This document shows positions 7,024-14,388 of a stretch of DNA of 22,380 nucleotides, one piece after another. Made by a program: the position numbers and the translations under genes. The stretch spans positions 1 to 22,380 of the forward strand of contig DISE01000125.1 of the NCBI GenBank assembly GCA_002421865.1, written 5' to 3'. Position 1 is the first letter of the stretch; every line of letters starts with the position of its first letter. The DNA comes from Castellaniella sp. UBA6218. Its GTDB lineage: Bacteria > Pseudomonadota > Gammaproteobacteria > Burkholderiales > Burkholderiaceae_B. The notes beneath the pieces were generated by a model. The model saw only the letters and a program-made list of their open reading frames with translations, did no database searches and had not been told where the DNA came from.

Positions 7024-9262
7024 CCAGGGCCTCGTCGGTGTCGTCGTCGGCCCCATCCCAGGGCGGATCGGCCGGGGACTGGTCCTGTTGCTGGGCGCGG
7101 TGGAGCCGGGCGTAGGCGCCGTCGCGGGCCAGCAGTTCCTCGTGGCGGCCGATTTCCACGATCCGTCCGCGATCCATGACCACCAGCCGGTCGGCTTCGC
7201 GCAGCGTGCTGAGGCGGTGCGCGATGGAAATCGTCGTGCGGCCGCGCACCAGGTTGTCGAGCGCTCTCTGGATTTCATTTTCCGTGGTGGTGTCCACGGA
7301 GGACGTGGCTTCGTCCAGGATCAGGATGGGCGGGTCGATGAGCAGCGCGCGGGCGATGGAAATGCGCTGGCGTTCTCCACCGGACAGGGCCTGGCCGCGT
7401 TCGCCCACCAGAGAATCGTAGCCGTGGGGCAGGCGCAGGATGAACTCGTGAGCATGGGCGGCGCGGGCGGCTGCGACGATCTCCGCGTGGCTGGCGTCCG
7501 GGCGGCCGTAGGCGATGTTTTCCGCCACCGTGCCATAGAACAGGAAGGGCTCCTGCAGGACCAGGCCGATGCAGCGGCGGTAGTCGGCGGTGGCGTAGCG
7601 GCGGATGTCCGTGCCGTCCAGGCGGATCGCTCCGCCGGAGACGTCGTAGAAGCGGCAGATCAGGTTGACCAGGGTGCTCTTTCCCGAGCCGCTGTGGCCG
7701 ACCAGGCCGACCATCTCGCCGGGGGCGATGTCCAGGCTCAGGTCGTGGATCACGGTGCGGCTGCCGTAGCGGAAACTGACGTGGCTGAGCTCGATGCGGC
7801 CATGGATGTGCTCGGCGCGATGAGGCGTGGCGGGTTCCGGGACGCTGGAGACGTGGTCCAGGATGTCGAAGATGCGCTTGGCGCCGGCTGCGGCCCGCTG
7901 GGTGGTCGAGACGATGCGGCTCATGGAGTCCAGGCGCACGTAGAAGCGGCTGATGTAGGCCAGGAACGCGGTCAGCACACCGACGGTGATCGAGCCCCTG
8001 GAGACCAGCCAGATGCCGAAGATCCACACCACCAGCAGGCCCAGTTCCGTCAGCAGCGTGACCGTGGGCGTGAACAGCGACCAGAGGGCGTTGACGCGGT
8101 CGTTGATGGCCAGGTTGCGGTCGTTGGCTTCGCGGAAACGCGCGACTTCCCGGCGTTCCTGGGCGAAGGCCTTGACCACCCGGATGCCCGGGATGGTGTC
8201 GGCCAGCACGTTGGTGATCTCGGACCAGACCCGGTCGGCCTTTTCGAAGCCGTGGCGCAGGCGGTCCCGCACCCAGTGGATCATCCAGAGGATCAGCGGC
8301 AGCGGCGCCAGTGTCGCCAGCGCCAGCAACGGGTCGATCGTCAGCAGCACGGCCGCCGTCATCGCGATCATCAGGACATCGGTGGCGAAGTCCAGCAGGT
8401 GCAGGGACAGGAACAGGCAGATGCGGTCGGATTCGGAGCCGATGCGGGCGATCAGGTCGCCGGTGCGCTTGCCGCCGAAATATTGCAGGGACAGTTGCTG
8501 CAGGTGCTGGTAGGTGGCGGTGCGCAGGTCGGCGCCGATGCGTTCGCTGACCCAGGCCAGGATGGCGCTGCGCGCCCAGCCCAGGCCCCAGGCGAGGATC
8601 GAAGAGGCCAGCAGGCCGCCCAGGTAGAGCGTCACCAGGTGGTAGTCGATCGGCACGCCATTCTGAAACGGAATCAGCACGTCATCCATCAGCGGCATCG
8701 TCAGATAGGGCGGAACCAGCGAGGCCGCCGTGGCCGCCAGCGTCAGAAGCAGGCCTGCCGCCAGTTGCCGCCCGTAGGGGCGGGCGAAGCGCCACAGGCG
8801 GAACAGGGAACTGGCGCGCGGGGCGGCCGGGGCCGGGCCGACGGCAGGCGCGTCGTGCGTCGTGCCGGATGGCGTCGGTTCGCGCAAGGCCTGCCAGGCG
8901 GCCGCCAGGCGCTGGGCCTCGGGCTGGCGTTCCAGCGTGTAGCGCCAGCGCGACAGTCGGGCATGGCCGTCGGCCAGCTCGAGACTGCCCACCCCGGCGT
9001 GGTCCTGCAGCCGCGCCTCGAGGTCGGGGCGCAGCGGCCAGGACCGGCTGGCCTGTGCGTCCTCTCCGCAAGCCAGCCAGCGGCGGTCGGTCAGGACGAC
9101 CAGGCCGTCGCCGTAGCGCAAGTGGCTGTCCAGATCGGTGCGCAGCCAGCCCAGCACGCGTTCACCCGCAGCCAGTTGAGCGGCCAGGACGAGGCGCCAC
9201 GGCTCGGGCAGGTCCGGCGGACACGGATCGGCCGGTAAGGAATCGGAGGGGAGGCCCTGCAT
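7013..9262 (-). CDS. ABC transporter (fused TMD-NBD) with N-terminal extension, cyanophycin-locus associated
   Basis: This is a 749-residue type-IV/exporter-fold half-transporter, probably a homodimer in the inner membrane. Residues 1-150 form a soluble, beta-rich extension (LVVLTDRRWLACG...) that looks like a bacterial PH-type domain, unusual for this class. Six membrane helices span about 165-450. The nucleotide-binding domain follows, with Walker A GHSGSGKST (522-530), Q-loop Q570, signature LSGGERQ (626-632), Walker B ILILDE (D650, E651) and switch H682, all intact. The C-terminal tail is acidic (DGADDDTDEALD). The cargo is unknown. The gene overlaps the DUF1854 gene and is divergent from cphA', a pairing seen at other betaproteobacterial cyanophycin loci. 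The ATG at 9262 gives the conserved length but lacks a clear Shine-Dalgarno sequence. Confidence 0.92.
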   Translation of the reverse strand: MQGLPSDSLPADPCPPDLPEPWRLVLAAQLAAGERVLGWLRTDLDSHLRYGDGLVVLTDRRWLACGEDAQASRSWPLRPDLEARLQDHAGVGSLELADGHARLSRWRYTLERQPEAQRLAAAWQALREPTPSGTTHDAPAVGPAPAAPRASSLFRLWRFARPYGRQLAAGLLLTLAATAASLVPPYLTMPLMDDVLIPFQNGVPIDYHLVTLYLGGLLASSILAWGLGWARSAILAWVSERIGADLRTATYQHLQQLSLQYFGGKRTGDLIARIGSESDRICLFLSLHLLDFATDVLMIAMTAAVLLTIDPLLALATLAPLPLILWMIHWVRDRLRHGFEKADRVWSEITNVLADTIPGIRVVKAFAQERREVARFREANDRNLAINDRVNALWSLFTPTVTLLTELGLLVVWIFGIWLVSRGSITVGVLTAFLAYISRFYVRLDSMSRIVSTTQRAAAGAKRIFDILDHVSSVPEPATPHRAEHIHGRIELSHVSFRYGSRTVIHDLSLDIAPGEMVGLVGHSGSGKSTLVNLICRFYDVSGGAIRLDGTDIRRYATADYRRCIGLVLQEPFLFYGTVAENIAYGRPDASHAEIVAAARAAHAHEFILRLPHGYDSLVGERGQALSGGERQRISIARALLIDPPILILDEATSSVDTTTENEIQRALDNLVRGRTTISIAHRLSTLREADRLVVMDRGRIVEIGRHEELLARDGAYARLHRAQQQDQSPADPPWDGADDDTDEALDAS

Positions 9263-9507
9263 GAACGAGGATGGTCGGGAGGGGAGGGTTCGCGGATCGG
9301 GAAGCGTGTGATCAGTGCGGTGTTCAGGGGCCTGTCAGCGCATTTTCAGGATAATGTCAGCGCGGGAAATCACGTCACAATTTTCAACGTTTTTTTCGTG
9401 CTGCGCAATAACGGCGAGATTAATATGTGTGCCGATGTTTTTCAGCGGTGGCCGAAAAATGCCTCCGTTCTCGCCGATTCCGGCACCCCTTGACGCATGG
9501 TTCGATC
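9263..9507. promoter_or_regulatory. Divergent control region of the cyanophycin locus
   Basis: This 245-base gap separates the ABC transporter (-) from cphA' (+). Its central part (about 9340-9470) is much richer in A+T than the flanking genes. It holds a 22-base-spaced direct repeat (listed separately), GATAAT at 9350-9355, a TTGTGA read on the minus strand (complement of 9375-9380) and TAATAT at 9421-9426, a possible plus-strand -10 about 80 bases before cphA'. No fully convincing -35/-10 pair or sigma-54 (GG-N10-GC) promoter was found. It very likely holds both promoters and operator sites. Confidence 0.55.
9323..9363. repeat. Two direct repeats, 22-base period, in the cyanophycin control region
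   Basis: TTCAGG-N4-TGTCAGCGC occurs at 9323-9341 and again at 9345-9363. Fifteen of 19 positions are identical, and all differences fall in the 4-base spacer (GGCC versus ATAA). The start-to-start distance of 22 bases equals about two turns of the helix, so a protein would meet both on the same face. There is no third copy at the next 22-base step. Confidence 0.6.
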
Positions 9508-11685
9508 ATGAACAATAAAAATATTGAGTTTCTCAATATGGTGCATCTGAGGGGGCCGAACATCTGGGCCTACCGGCCCGTCATCGAGGCGTTGGTGGAC
9601 ATCCACGATCTCGAGGACTTCCCTTCCAATCTCATCCCCGGATTCTACGAACGCCTGAGCGCCTGGCTACCCTCACTGGTCGAGCACCGCTGCAGCGTGG
9701 GCGAACGGGGCGGATTTCTCAAGCGGGTGCGCGAAGGCACCTGGCCGGCCCACATCCTGGAGCACGTCACGCTGGAACTGCAGAGTCTGGCCGGCATGCC
9801 GGGCGGGCTGGGTCGCGCGCGGGAAACACCGTTGCGCGGCGTCTACAAGGTGATCGTGCGGGCCTGGCACGAACCCCTGACGCGCGAGTCGCTGCAGGTC
9901 GCCCGCGACCTGGTGATGGCCGCCATCGAGGACCGGCCCTTCGACGTGTCCGGCGCGCTCGATCGGTTGAAGGACCTGGCCGAGTCCCTGAGCCTCGGCC
10001 CCAGCACGGCGTGCATCGTGGATGCGGCCGACGATCGCGACATTCCGGCGATCCGTCTGAGCGACGCCAACCTGCTGCAACTGGGTTATGGTGCCCGCCA
10101 GCGACGGATCTGGACGGCGGAGACCAGCCGCACGAGCGCCATCGCGGAAAGCATCTCGCGCGACAAGGATCTGACCCGCCGGCTGTTGCAGGCCTGTGGC
10201 GTGCCGGTGCCCGAGGGCCGGCTGGTCGACAGCGCAGCCGATGCCTGGGACATGGCGCTGGAACTGGGGCTGCCGGTGGTGGTCAAGCCTTCGGACGGCA
10301 ATCATGGGCGCGGCGTCTTCACCTGCCTGAACTCGCGCGAACAGATTGAGGACGCCTATGCCGTGGCCGTGGAAGAAGGCAGCGGCGTTATGGTCGAACG
10401 CTTCATCCAGGGCGACGAGCATCGCCTGCTGGTCGTGGGTGGCCGCGTGGTGGCCGCCGCGCGCGGCGAGGCCGCGATGGTGGTGGGCGACGGGACGTCC
10501 ACCGTGCTGCAGCTGATCGAGACTCAGCTCAATTCCGATCCCCGCCGCGGCCGCGACGAGGACCATCCCCTGAACTTCATCCGCCTGGATTCTGCGGCCC
10601 GTATGGAACTGGAACGCCAGGGCCTGCACGGTGACGCCGTCCCCGAACGCGGCCGTGCGGTGCTCGTCCAGCGCAGCGGCAACGTGTCCATCGACGTCAC
10701 CGACGACGTACACCCCGATCTCGCGGAGCAGGTGTCGCTGGCGGCCCGCGTGGTCGGGCTGGATATCGCCGGCATCGATCTGGTGGCGCGCGACATTTCC
10801 AGGCCCCTGGCCGAGCAGGCCGGCGCCATCGTCGAAGTCAACGCCGGCCCGGGCCTGCTGATGCATCTGAAGCCCGCCGTGGGCACGCCCCGGCCGGTCG
10901 GCCGGGCCATCATCGACGACCTGTTCCCCGAGCCCGAGGACGGGCGCATTCCGGTGGTCGGAATCAGCGGCAGCCGGCATACCGCGCAGGTCGCGCATCT
11001 GGTCGCCCATCTGCTGCGTCTGACAGGGCATATGGTGGGCCTGGCTTCGTCCGAAGGGTTGTTCATGGGGGCGGCCCAGGTGACGGCACAGGATTCCGCC
11101 CACTGGGAGGCCGCGCGCCGCGTCCTGCTGAACCAGGCGGTCGAGTACGCCGTGATCGAGAACGGCGGCCGCACCATCCTGGGCGAAGGCCTGGCCTACG
11201 ACCGCTGTCAGGTCGGCGTGGTCACCGGCATCGATCCGGGCGTGACCTGGCCGGAGTTCTACATGGAAACACCGGAACATCTGGCGCGGATCTTCCGCAC
11301 CCAGGTGGATGTCGTGCTGCCGGGCGGAGCGGCCGTCCTGAACGCGGACGACCCCTTGACGGCGGAACTGGCGCCGCTGTGCGACGGGGCCGTGCTGTTC
11401 TACGGCCTGGACCCCGACGCGGACGCCCTGCGCGCCCATCTGGGCGGCGGCGGCCGCGCCGTGTCCGTGCACGGGGGCATGGCGGTGCTGGCCGAGGGCG
11501 GGATCCAGATCCCGGTGATCGGCCTGGACGAGCTCGCGCCGGCCATCGATGCCGACGGCCCGGCACCGGTGCTGGCGGCGTTGGCGGTGGCCTGGGAGCT
11601 GGGGCTGGACGTCGAGCGCATGCGCATCGGCCTGCGCACCTGGAACGCCCGACGGATTCCCGACGAGTCGCCGCTCACCGCCTAG
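9508..11685 (+). CDS. cphA': CphA', cyanophycin synthetase-family protein with degenerate, truncated Mur-ligase half
   Basis: This 725-residue protein is homologous to cyanophycin synthetase (polymer of Asp backbone with Arg side chains). The N-terminal domain (1-160) starts MNNKNIEFLNMVHLRGPNIW and contains HILEH (82-86), an HxxEH metallopeptidase-type motif. The ATP-grasp domain (about 165-475) has VVVKPSDGNHGRGV (257-270), VERF and an EVNAGPGLLMHL metal/nucleotide segment, but lacks the STGG loop seen in CphA. In the Mur-ligase-like part (480-725) the P-loop is GSRHTAQ (from 488) instead of GTNGKTT, and the C-terminal Mur lobe is absent. Cyanobacterial CphA2 is similarly truncated and polymerises beta-Asp-Arg dipeptides. 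The ATG at 9508 matches the family N-terminus; a longer in-frame GTG start at 9427 is unlikely. The gene is divergent from the ABC transporter and 72 bases ahead of cphA. Confidence 0.9.
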   Translation: MNNKNIEFLNMVHLRGPNIWAYRPVIEALVDIHDLEDFPSNLIPGFYERLSAWLPSLVEHRCSVGERGGFLKRVREGTWPAHILEHVTLELQSLAGMPGGLGRARETPLRGVYKVIVRAWHEPLTRESLQVARDLVMAAIEDRPFDVSGALDRLKDLAESLSLGPSTACIVDAADDRDIPAIRLSDANLLQLGYGARQRRIWTAETSRTSAIAESISRDKDLTRRLLQACGVPVPEGRLVDSAADAWDMALELGLPVVVKPSDGNHGRGVFTCLNSREQIEDAYAVAVEEGSGVMVERFIQGDEHRLLVVGGRVVAAARGEAAMVVGDGTSTVLQLIETQLNSDPRRGRDEDHPLNFIRLDSAARMELERQGLHGDAVPERGRAVLVQRSGNVSIDVTDDVHPDLAEQVSLAARVVGLDIAGIDLVARDISRPLAEQAGAIVEVNAGPGLLMHLKPAVGTPRPVGRAIIDDLFPEPEDGRIPVVGISGSRHTAQVAHLVAHLLRLTGHMVGLASSEGLFMGAAQVTAQDSAHWEAARRVLLNQAVEYAVIENGGRTILGEGLAYDRCQVGVVTGIDPGVTWPEFYMETPEHLARIFRTQVDVVLPGGAAVLNADDPLTAELAPLCDGAVLFYGLDPDADALRAHLGGGGRAVSVHGGMAVLAEGGIQIPVIGLDELAPAIDADGPAPVLAALAVAWELGLDVERMRIGLRTWNARRIPDESPLTA
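9521..9539 (+). repeat. AT-rich inverted repeat in codons 5-11 of cphA'
   Basis: ATATTGAG (9521-9528) and CTCAATAT (9532-9539) are perfect inverted copies around TTT, beginning 13 bases after the cphA' start. The surrounding 30 bases are strikingly A+T-rich for this genome. It may fold in the mRNA near the start codon or act as a protein-binding dyad. Confidence 0.5.
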
Positions 11686-11709
11686 AGTCTATTCCCACAT
11701 CCCTTCCTT

Positions 11710-11732
11710 GTCCGGCGGGAAGGCCGCCGGGC
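11710..11732 (+). repeat. GC-rich hairpin between cphA' and cphA
   Basis: CCGGCGG (11712-11718) pairs perfectly with CCGCCGG (11724-11730) around the loop GAAGG. A U-G and a G-C pair can extend it to nine pairs (11710-11732). It occupies the 72-base gap between the two synthetase genes and ends about 10 bases before the cphA ribosome-binding region. There is no T tract, so it is more likely an mRNA stability or attenuation element than an intrinsic terminator. Confidence 0.4.
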
Positions 11733-11757
11733 CCCACCTCCAAGGATATTGGTCATC

Positions 11758-14388
11758 ATGGAAGTCTCCCGAGTCCGGGCCCTGCGCGGTCCCAACCTGT
11801 GGTCGCGCCAGACGGCGATCGAGGCCATCGTCGCCTGCTCCGAAAGCGAGAGCGCGATCGATGACATGGAGGCGTTCGAGACGCGCCTGCGTGCGCGATT
11901 CCCGGATATCGACCTGCCGCGGCCGCCGGGCCTGGAGGGCACGCACTCGTTGGCGCACATTCTGGCGGTCGCGGCCCTGCGGCTGCAGACTCAGGCGGGT
12001 TGCCCGGTGGCTTTCTGCCGCATCGCGCAGACCCTGGAGCCCGGCATCTACCAGGTGGTGATCGAGTATCTCGAGGAGGCCGTCGGCCGCCTGGCGTTCG
12101 ACCGGGCGCTGGCGCTGTGCATGGCCACGCTGCGAGACGAGCCTTTCGACCTGGGACCGGTGATCGCCGAACTGAAATGCCTGTATGAGGACGTCCGGCT
12201 GGGTCCCAGCACCGGCGCCATCGTCCAGGCCGCCGTGCGCCGTGGCATTCCGTACAGACGGCTGACCGAGGGCAGCCTGGTGCAGTTCGGATGGGGACGC
12301 CACCAGCGCCGCATCCAGGCGGCCGAGACAGACGCCAGTGGCGCCATCGCCGAGGCCATCGCCCAGGACAAGGCCCTGACCAAGTCGCTGCTCGCTTCGG
12401 CCGGCGTGTCCGTGCCCCGGGGCCGCTGCGTGGAGGATGCCGAGGATGCCTGGGCCGCCGCCCAGGAAATCGGTGGGCCGGTCGTGGTCAAGCCGCTGGA
12501 CGGCAACCAGGGCAAAGGCGTGGCGGTGAACGTGCAGGGGCGTGAGCCGGTGATGGCCGCCTACGCCGTGGCCCGTGCCCACGGGTCGGGCGTGCTGGTG
12601 GAGCGCTATTTCCCCGGCCACGACTTTCGTCTGCTGGTGGTGGGCAACCGCCTGGTGGCCGCGGCGCGCCGCGATCCGCCCCAGGTGGTGGGCGACGGCC
12701 GCCACACCATCGCGGAGCTGGTCGAGCAGATCAACCAGGATCCGCTGCGCGGCGAAGGCCACGGCACGTCCCTGACGCGCATCCGGCTCGACGAGATCGC
12801 CCTGAACACGATGGCCGCCCAGGGCTGCGGCCCCGATTCGGTGCCGCAGCCCGGCGTCTGCGTGGTGCTGCGCAACAACGCCAACCTGAGCACGGGCGGG
12901 ACCGCCACGGATGTGACCGACCACGTGCATCCGGATCTGGCCGCCAGCGCCGTCATGGCGGCGCGCATGGTGGGGCTGGACGTCTGCGGCATCGATCTGG
13001 TGAGCCGGGACGTCTATCAGCCGCTGACGCCGGAGACCGGCTGCTTCGTCGAAGTCAACGCGGCGCCCGGCCTGCGCATGCACCTGAGTCCGTCCTTCGG
13101 CACGGGGCGCGACGTGGGCGCCGCCATCATCGACATGATGTACCCCCCTGGCGAAACCGGCCGGATACCGGTGGCGGCAGTGACCGGAACCAACGGCAAG
13201 ACCACGACCGTGCGCCTGCTCGCGCACCTGTGCGCCCAGTCGGGCGCCTGCGTGGGCATGACGAATTCCGACGGCGTCTACGTCGGCGGCCGGCGCATCG
13301 ACACGGGCGACTGCAGCGGGCCGCGCAGCGCGCGCAACGTGCTGCTGCACCCGGATGTGGACATGGCGGTCTTCGAGACCGCGCGCGGCGGCATCCTGCG
13401 CGAAGGACTGGGCTTCGACCGCTGCGATGTGGCCGTGGTGACCAATATCGGCATCGGCGACCATCTGGGACTGAACTACATCAACACGGTCGAAGACCTG
13501 GCCATCGTCAAGCGCGTCATTGTCGAGAACGTGGCGCCGACGGGCATGGCCGTCCTCAATGCCCAGGACCCCATCGTCGTCCAGATGGCGTCCGGCTGCC
13601 CCGGTCGGGTCACTTTTTTCGCCCGCGACGGCCGCCATCCGGTGATCGAGACCCACCGGGCGCAGGGCGGACGGGTGGTGTTCGTGGATCAAGGCGACCT
13701 GGTGTTCGCGGAAGCCGGCGCCGAGACGCGTGTCGAGCTGGCCGCCGTGCCGCTGACCCGCGCGGGCAGCATTGGTTTCCAGGTCGAGAACGCCATGGCG
13801 GCCGCCGCCGCGGCCTGGGCCATGGGCGTGGACTGGGTGCGCATCCAGGCGGGCCTGGCCACGTTCGTCAACGACGCCGGGACCGTGCCGGGCCGCTTCA
13901 ATGTGTTCGAGCATCGGGGCGCGACGCTGATCGCCGACTACGGCCACAATCCGGACGCGATCCTGGCGCTGGTGGAGGCCGTCGAATCCATGCCCGCACG
14001 TCGGCGCACCGTGGTGATCAGCGGGGCGGGGGACCGGCGCGACCAGGACATCCGCCGCCAGACGGAAATCCTGGGTGACGTGTTCGACACGGTCGTCCTG
14101 TACCAGGACCAGTGCCAGCGCGGCCGCGGCGACGGCGAGGTCCTGGCCCTGCTGCGCGAAGGCCTGGACGCGGCCCGGCGCATGAGCCGCCTGGAGGAGA
14201 TCCATGGCGAATTGCTGGCCATCGACGCTGCGCTTGACGGCCTGGAGCCGGGCGATCTGTGCCTGGTCCTGATCGATCAGGTCGAGGAGGCGCTGGCCCA
14301 TATCGCCCGGCGGATCGCACCCCCGAGCGACGAGATCGATACAATGCCCGCCCAAGAGGGAATACCGCGCGCGCATGCCTATCAGTAA
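11758..14388 (+). CDS. cphA: Cyanophycin synthetase CphA
   Basis: CphA polymerises Asp and Arg into cyanophycin, an insoluble cytoplasmic nitrogen reserve, in two ATP-driven steps per residue. The 876-residue protein has an N-terminal domain (1-150), an ATP-grasp domain (about 155-465) that adds Asp to the backbone, and a Mur-ligase-like domain (470-876) that adds Arg to the side chain. Visible are VVVKPLDGNQGKGV (242-255), NANLSTGGTATDV (374-386), EVNAAPGLRMHL (432-443), the P-loop GTNGKTTT (477-484), NIGIGDHLG (563-571) and the complete C-terminal lobe with ADYGHNPDAI and ISGAGDRRDQD. The N-domain reads HILAV where CphA' has HILEH, so that HxxEH motif is lost. The ATG at 11758 has AAGGA about 11 bases upstream; an in-frame TTG at 11749 is less likely. 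The gene overlaps the following M23 gene by 14 bases. Confidence 0.96.
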   Translation: MEVSRVRALRGPNLWSRQTAIEAIVACSESESAIDDMEAFETRLRARFPDIDLPRPPGLEGTHSLAHILAVAALRLQTQAGCPVAFCRIAQTLEPGIYQVVIEYLEEAVGRLAFDRALALCMATLRDEPFDLGPVIAELKCLYEDVRLGPSTGAIVQAAVRRGIPYRRLTEGSLVQFGWGRHQRRIQAAETDASGAIAEAIAQDKALTKSLLASAGVSVPRGRCVEDAEDAWAAAQEIGGPVVVKPLDGNQGKGVAVNVQGREPVMAAYAVARAHGSGVLVERYFPGHDFRLLVVGNRLVAAARRDPPQVVGDGRHTIAELVEQINQDPLRGEGHGTSLTRIRLDEIALNTMAAQGCGPDSVPQPGVCVVLRNNANLSTGGTATDVTDHVHPDLAASAVMAARMVGLDVCGIDLVSRDVYQPLTPETGCFVEVNAAPGLRMHLSPSFGTGRDVGAAIIDMMYPPGETGRIPVAAVTGTNGKTTTVRLLAHLCAQSGACVGMTNSDGVYVGGRRIDTGDCSGPRSARNVLLHPDVDMAVFETARGGILREGLGFDRCDVAVVTNIGIGDHLGLNYINTVEDLAIVKRVIVENVAPTGMAVLNAQDPIVVQMASGCPGRVTFFARDGRHPVIETHRAQGGRVVFVDQGDLVFAEAGAETRVELAAVPLTRAGSIGFQVENAMAAAAAAWAMGVDWVRIQAGLATFVNDAGTVPGRFNVFEHRGATLIADYGHNPDAILALVEAVESMPARRRTVVISGAGDRRDQDIRRQTEILGDVFDTVVLYQDQCQRGRGDGEVLALLREGLDAARRMSRLEEIHGELLAIDAALDGLEPGDLCLVLIDQVEEALAHIARRIAPPSDEIDTMPAQEGIPRAHAYQ

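Noticed and set aside
6530..9238. Open frame of about 900 codons on the plus strand opposite the ABC transporter and DUF1854 genes
   Set aside because: It is an antisense shadow of two well-conserved genes. Its translation is low-complexity, rich in Gly, Ala, Asp, Gln and Val, with no recognisable domain; long antisense frames are expected at this GC content.
9481..9496. Possible sigma-54 promoter just before cphA' (GGCAC...TTGACGC)
   Set aside because: The GG and GC are 11 bases apart instead of the required 10, and the site would lie only about 12 bases from the start codon.
9427..9507. Upstream in-frame extension of cphA' starting at GTG 9427
   Set aside because: It adds 27 residues that are Cys/Arg-rich and unlike the family; the conserved N-terminus begins at the ATG at 9508.
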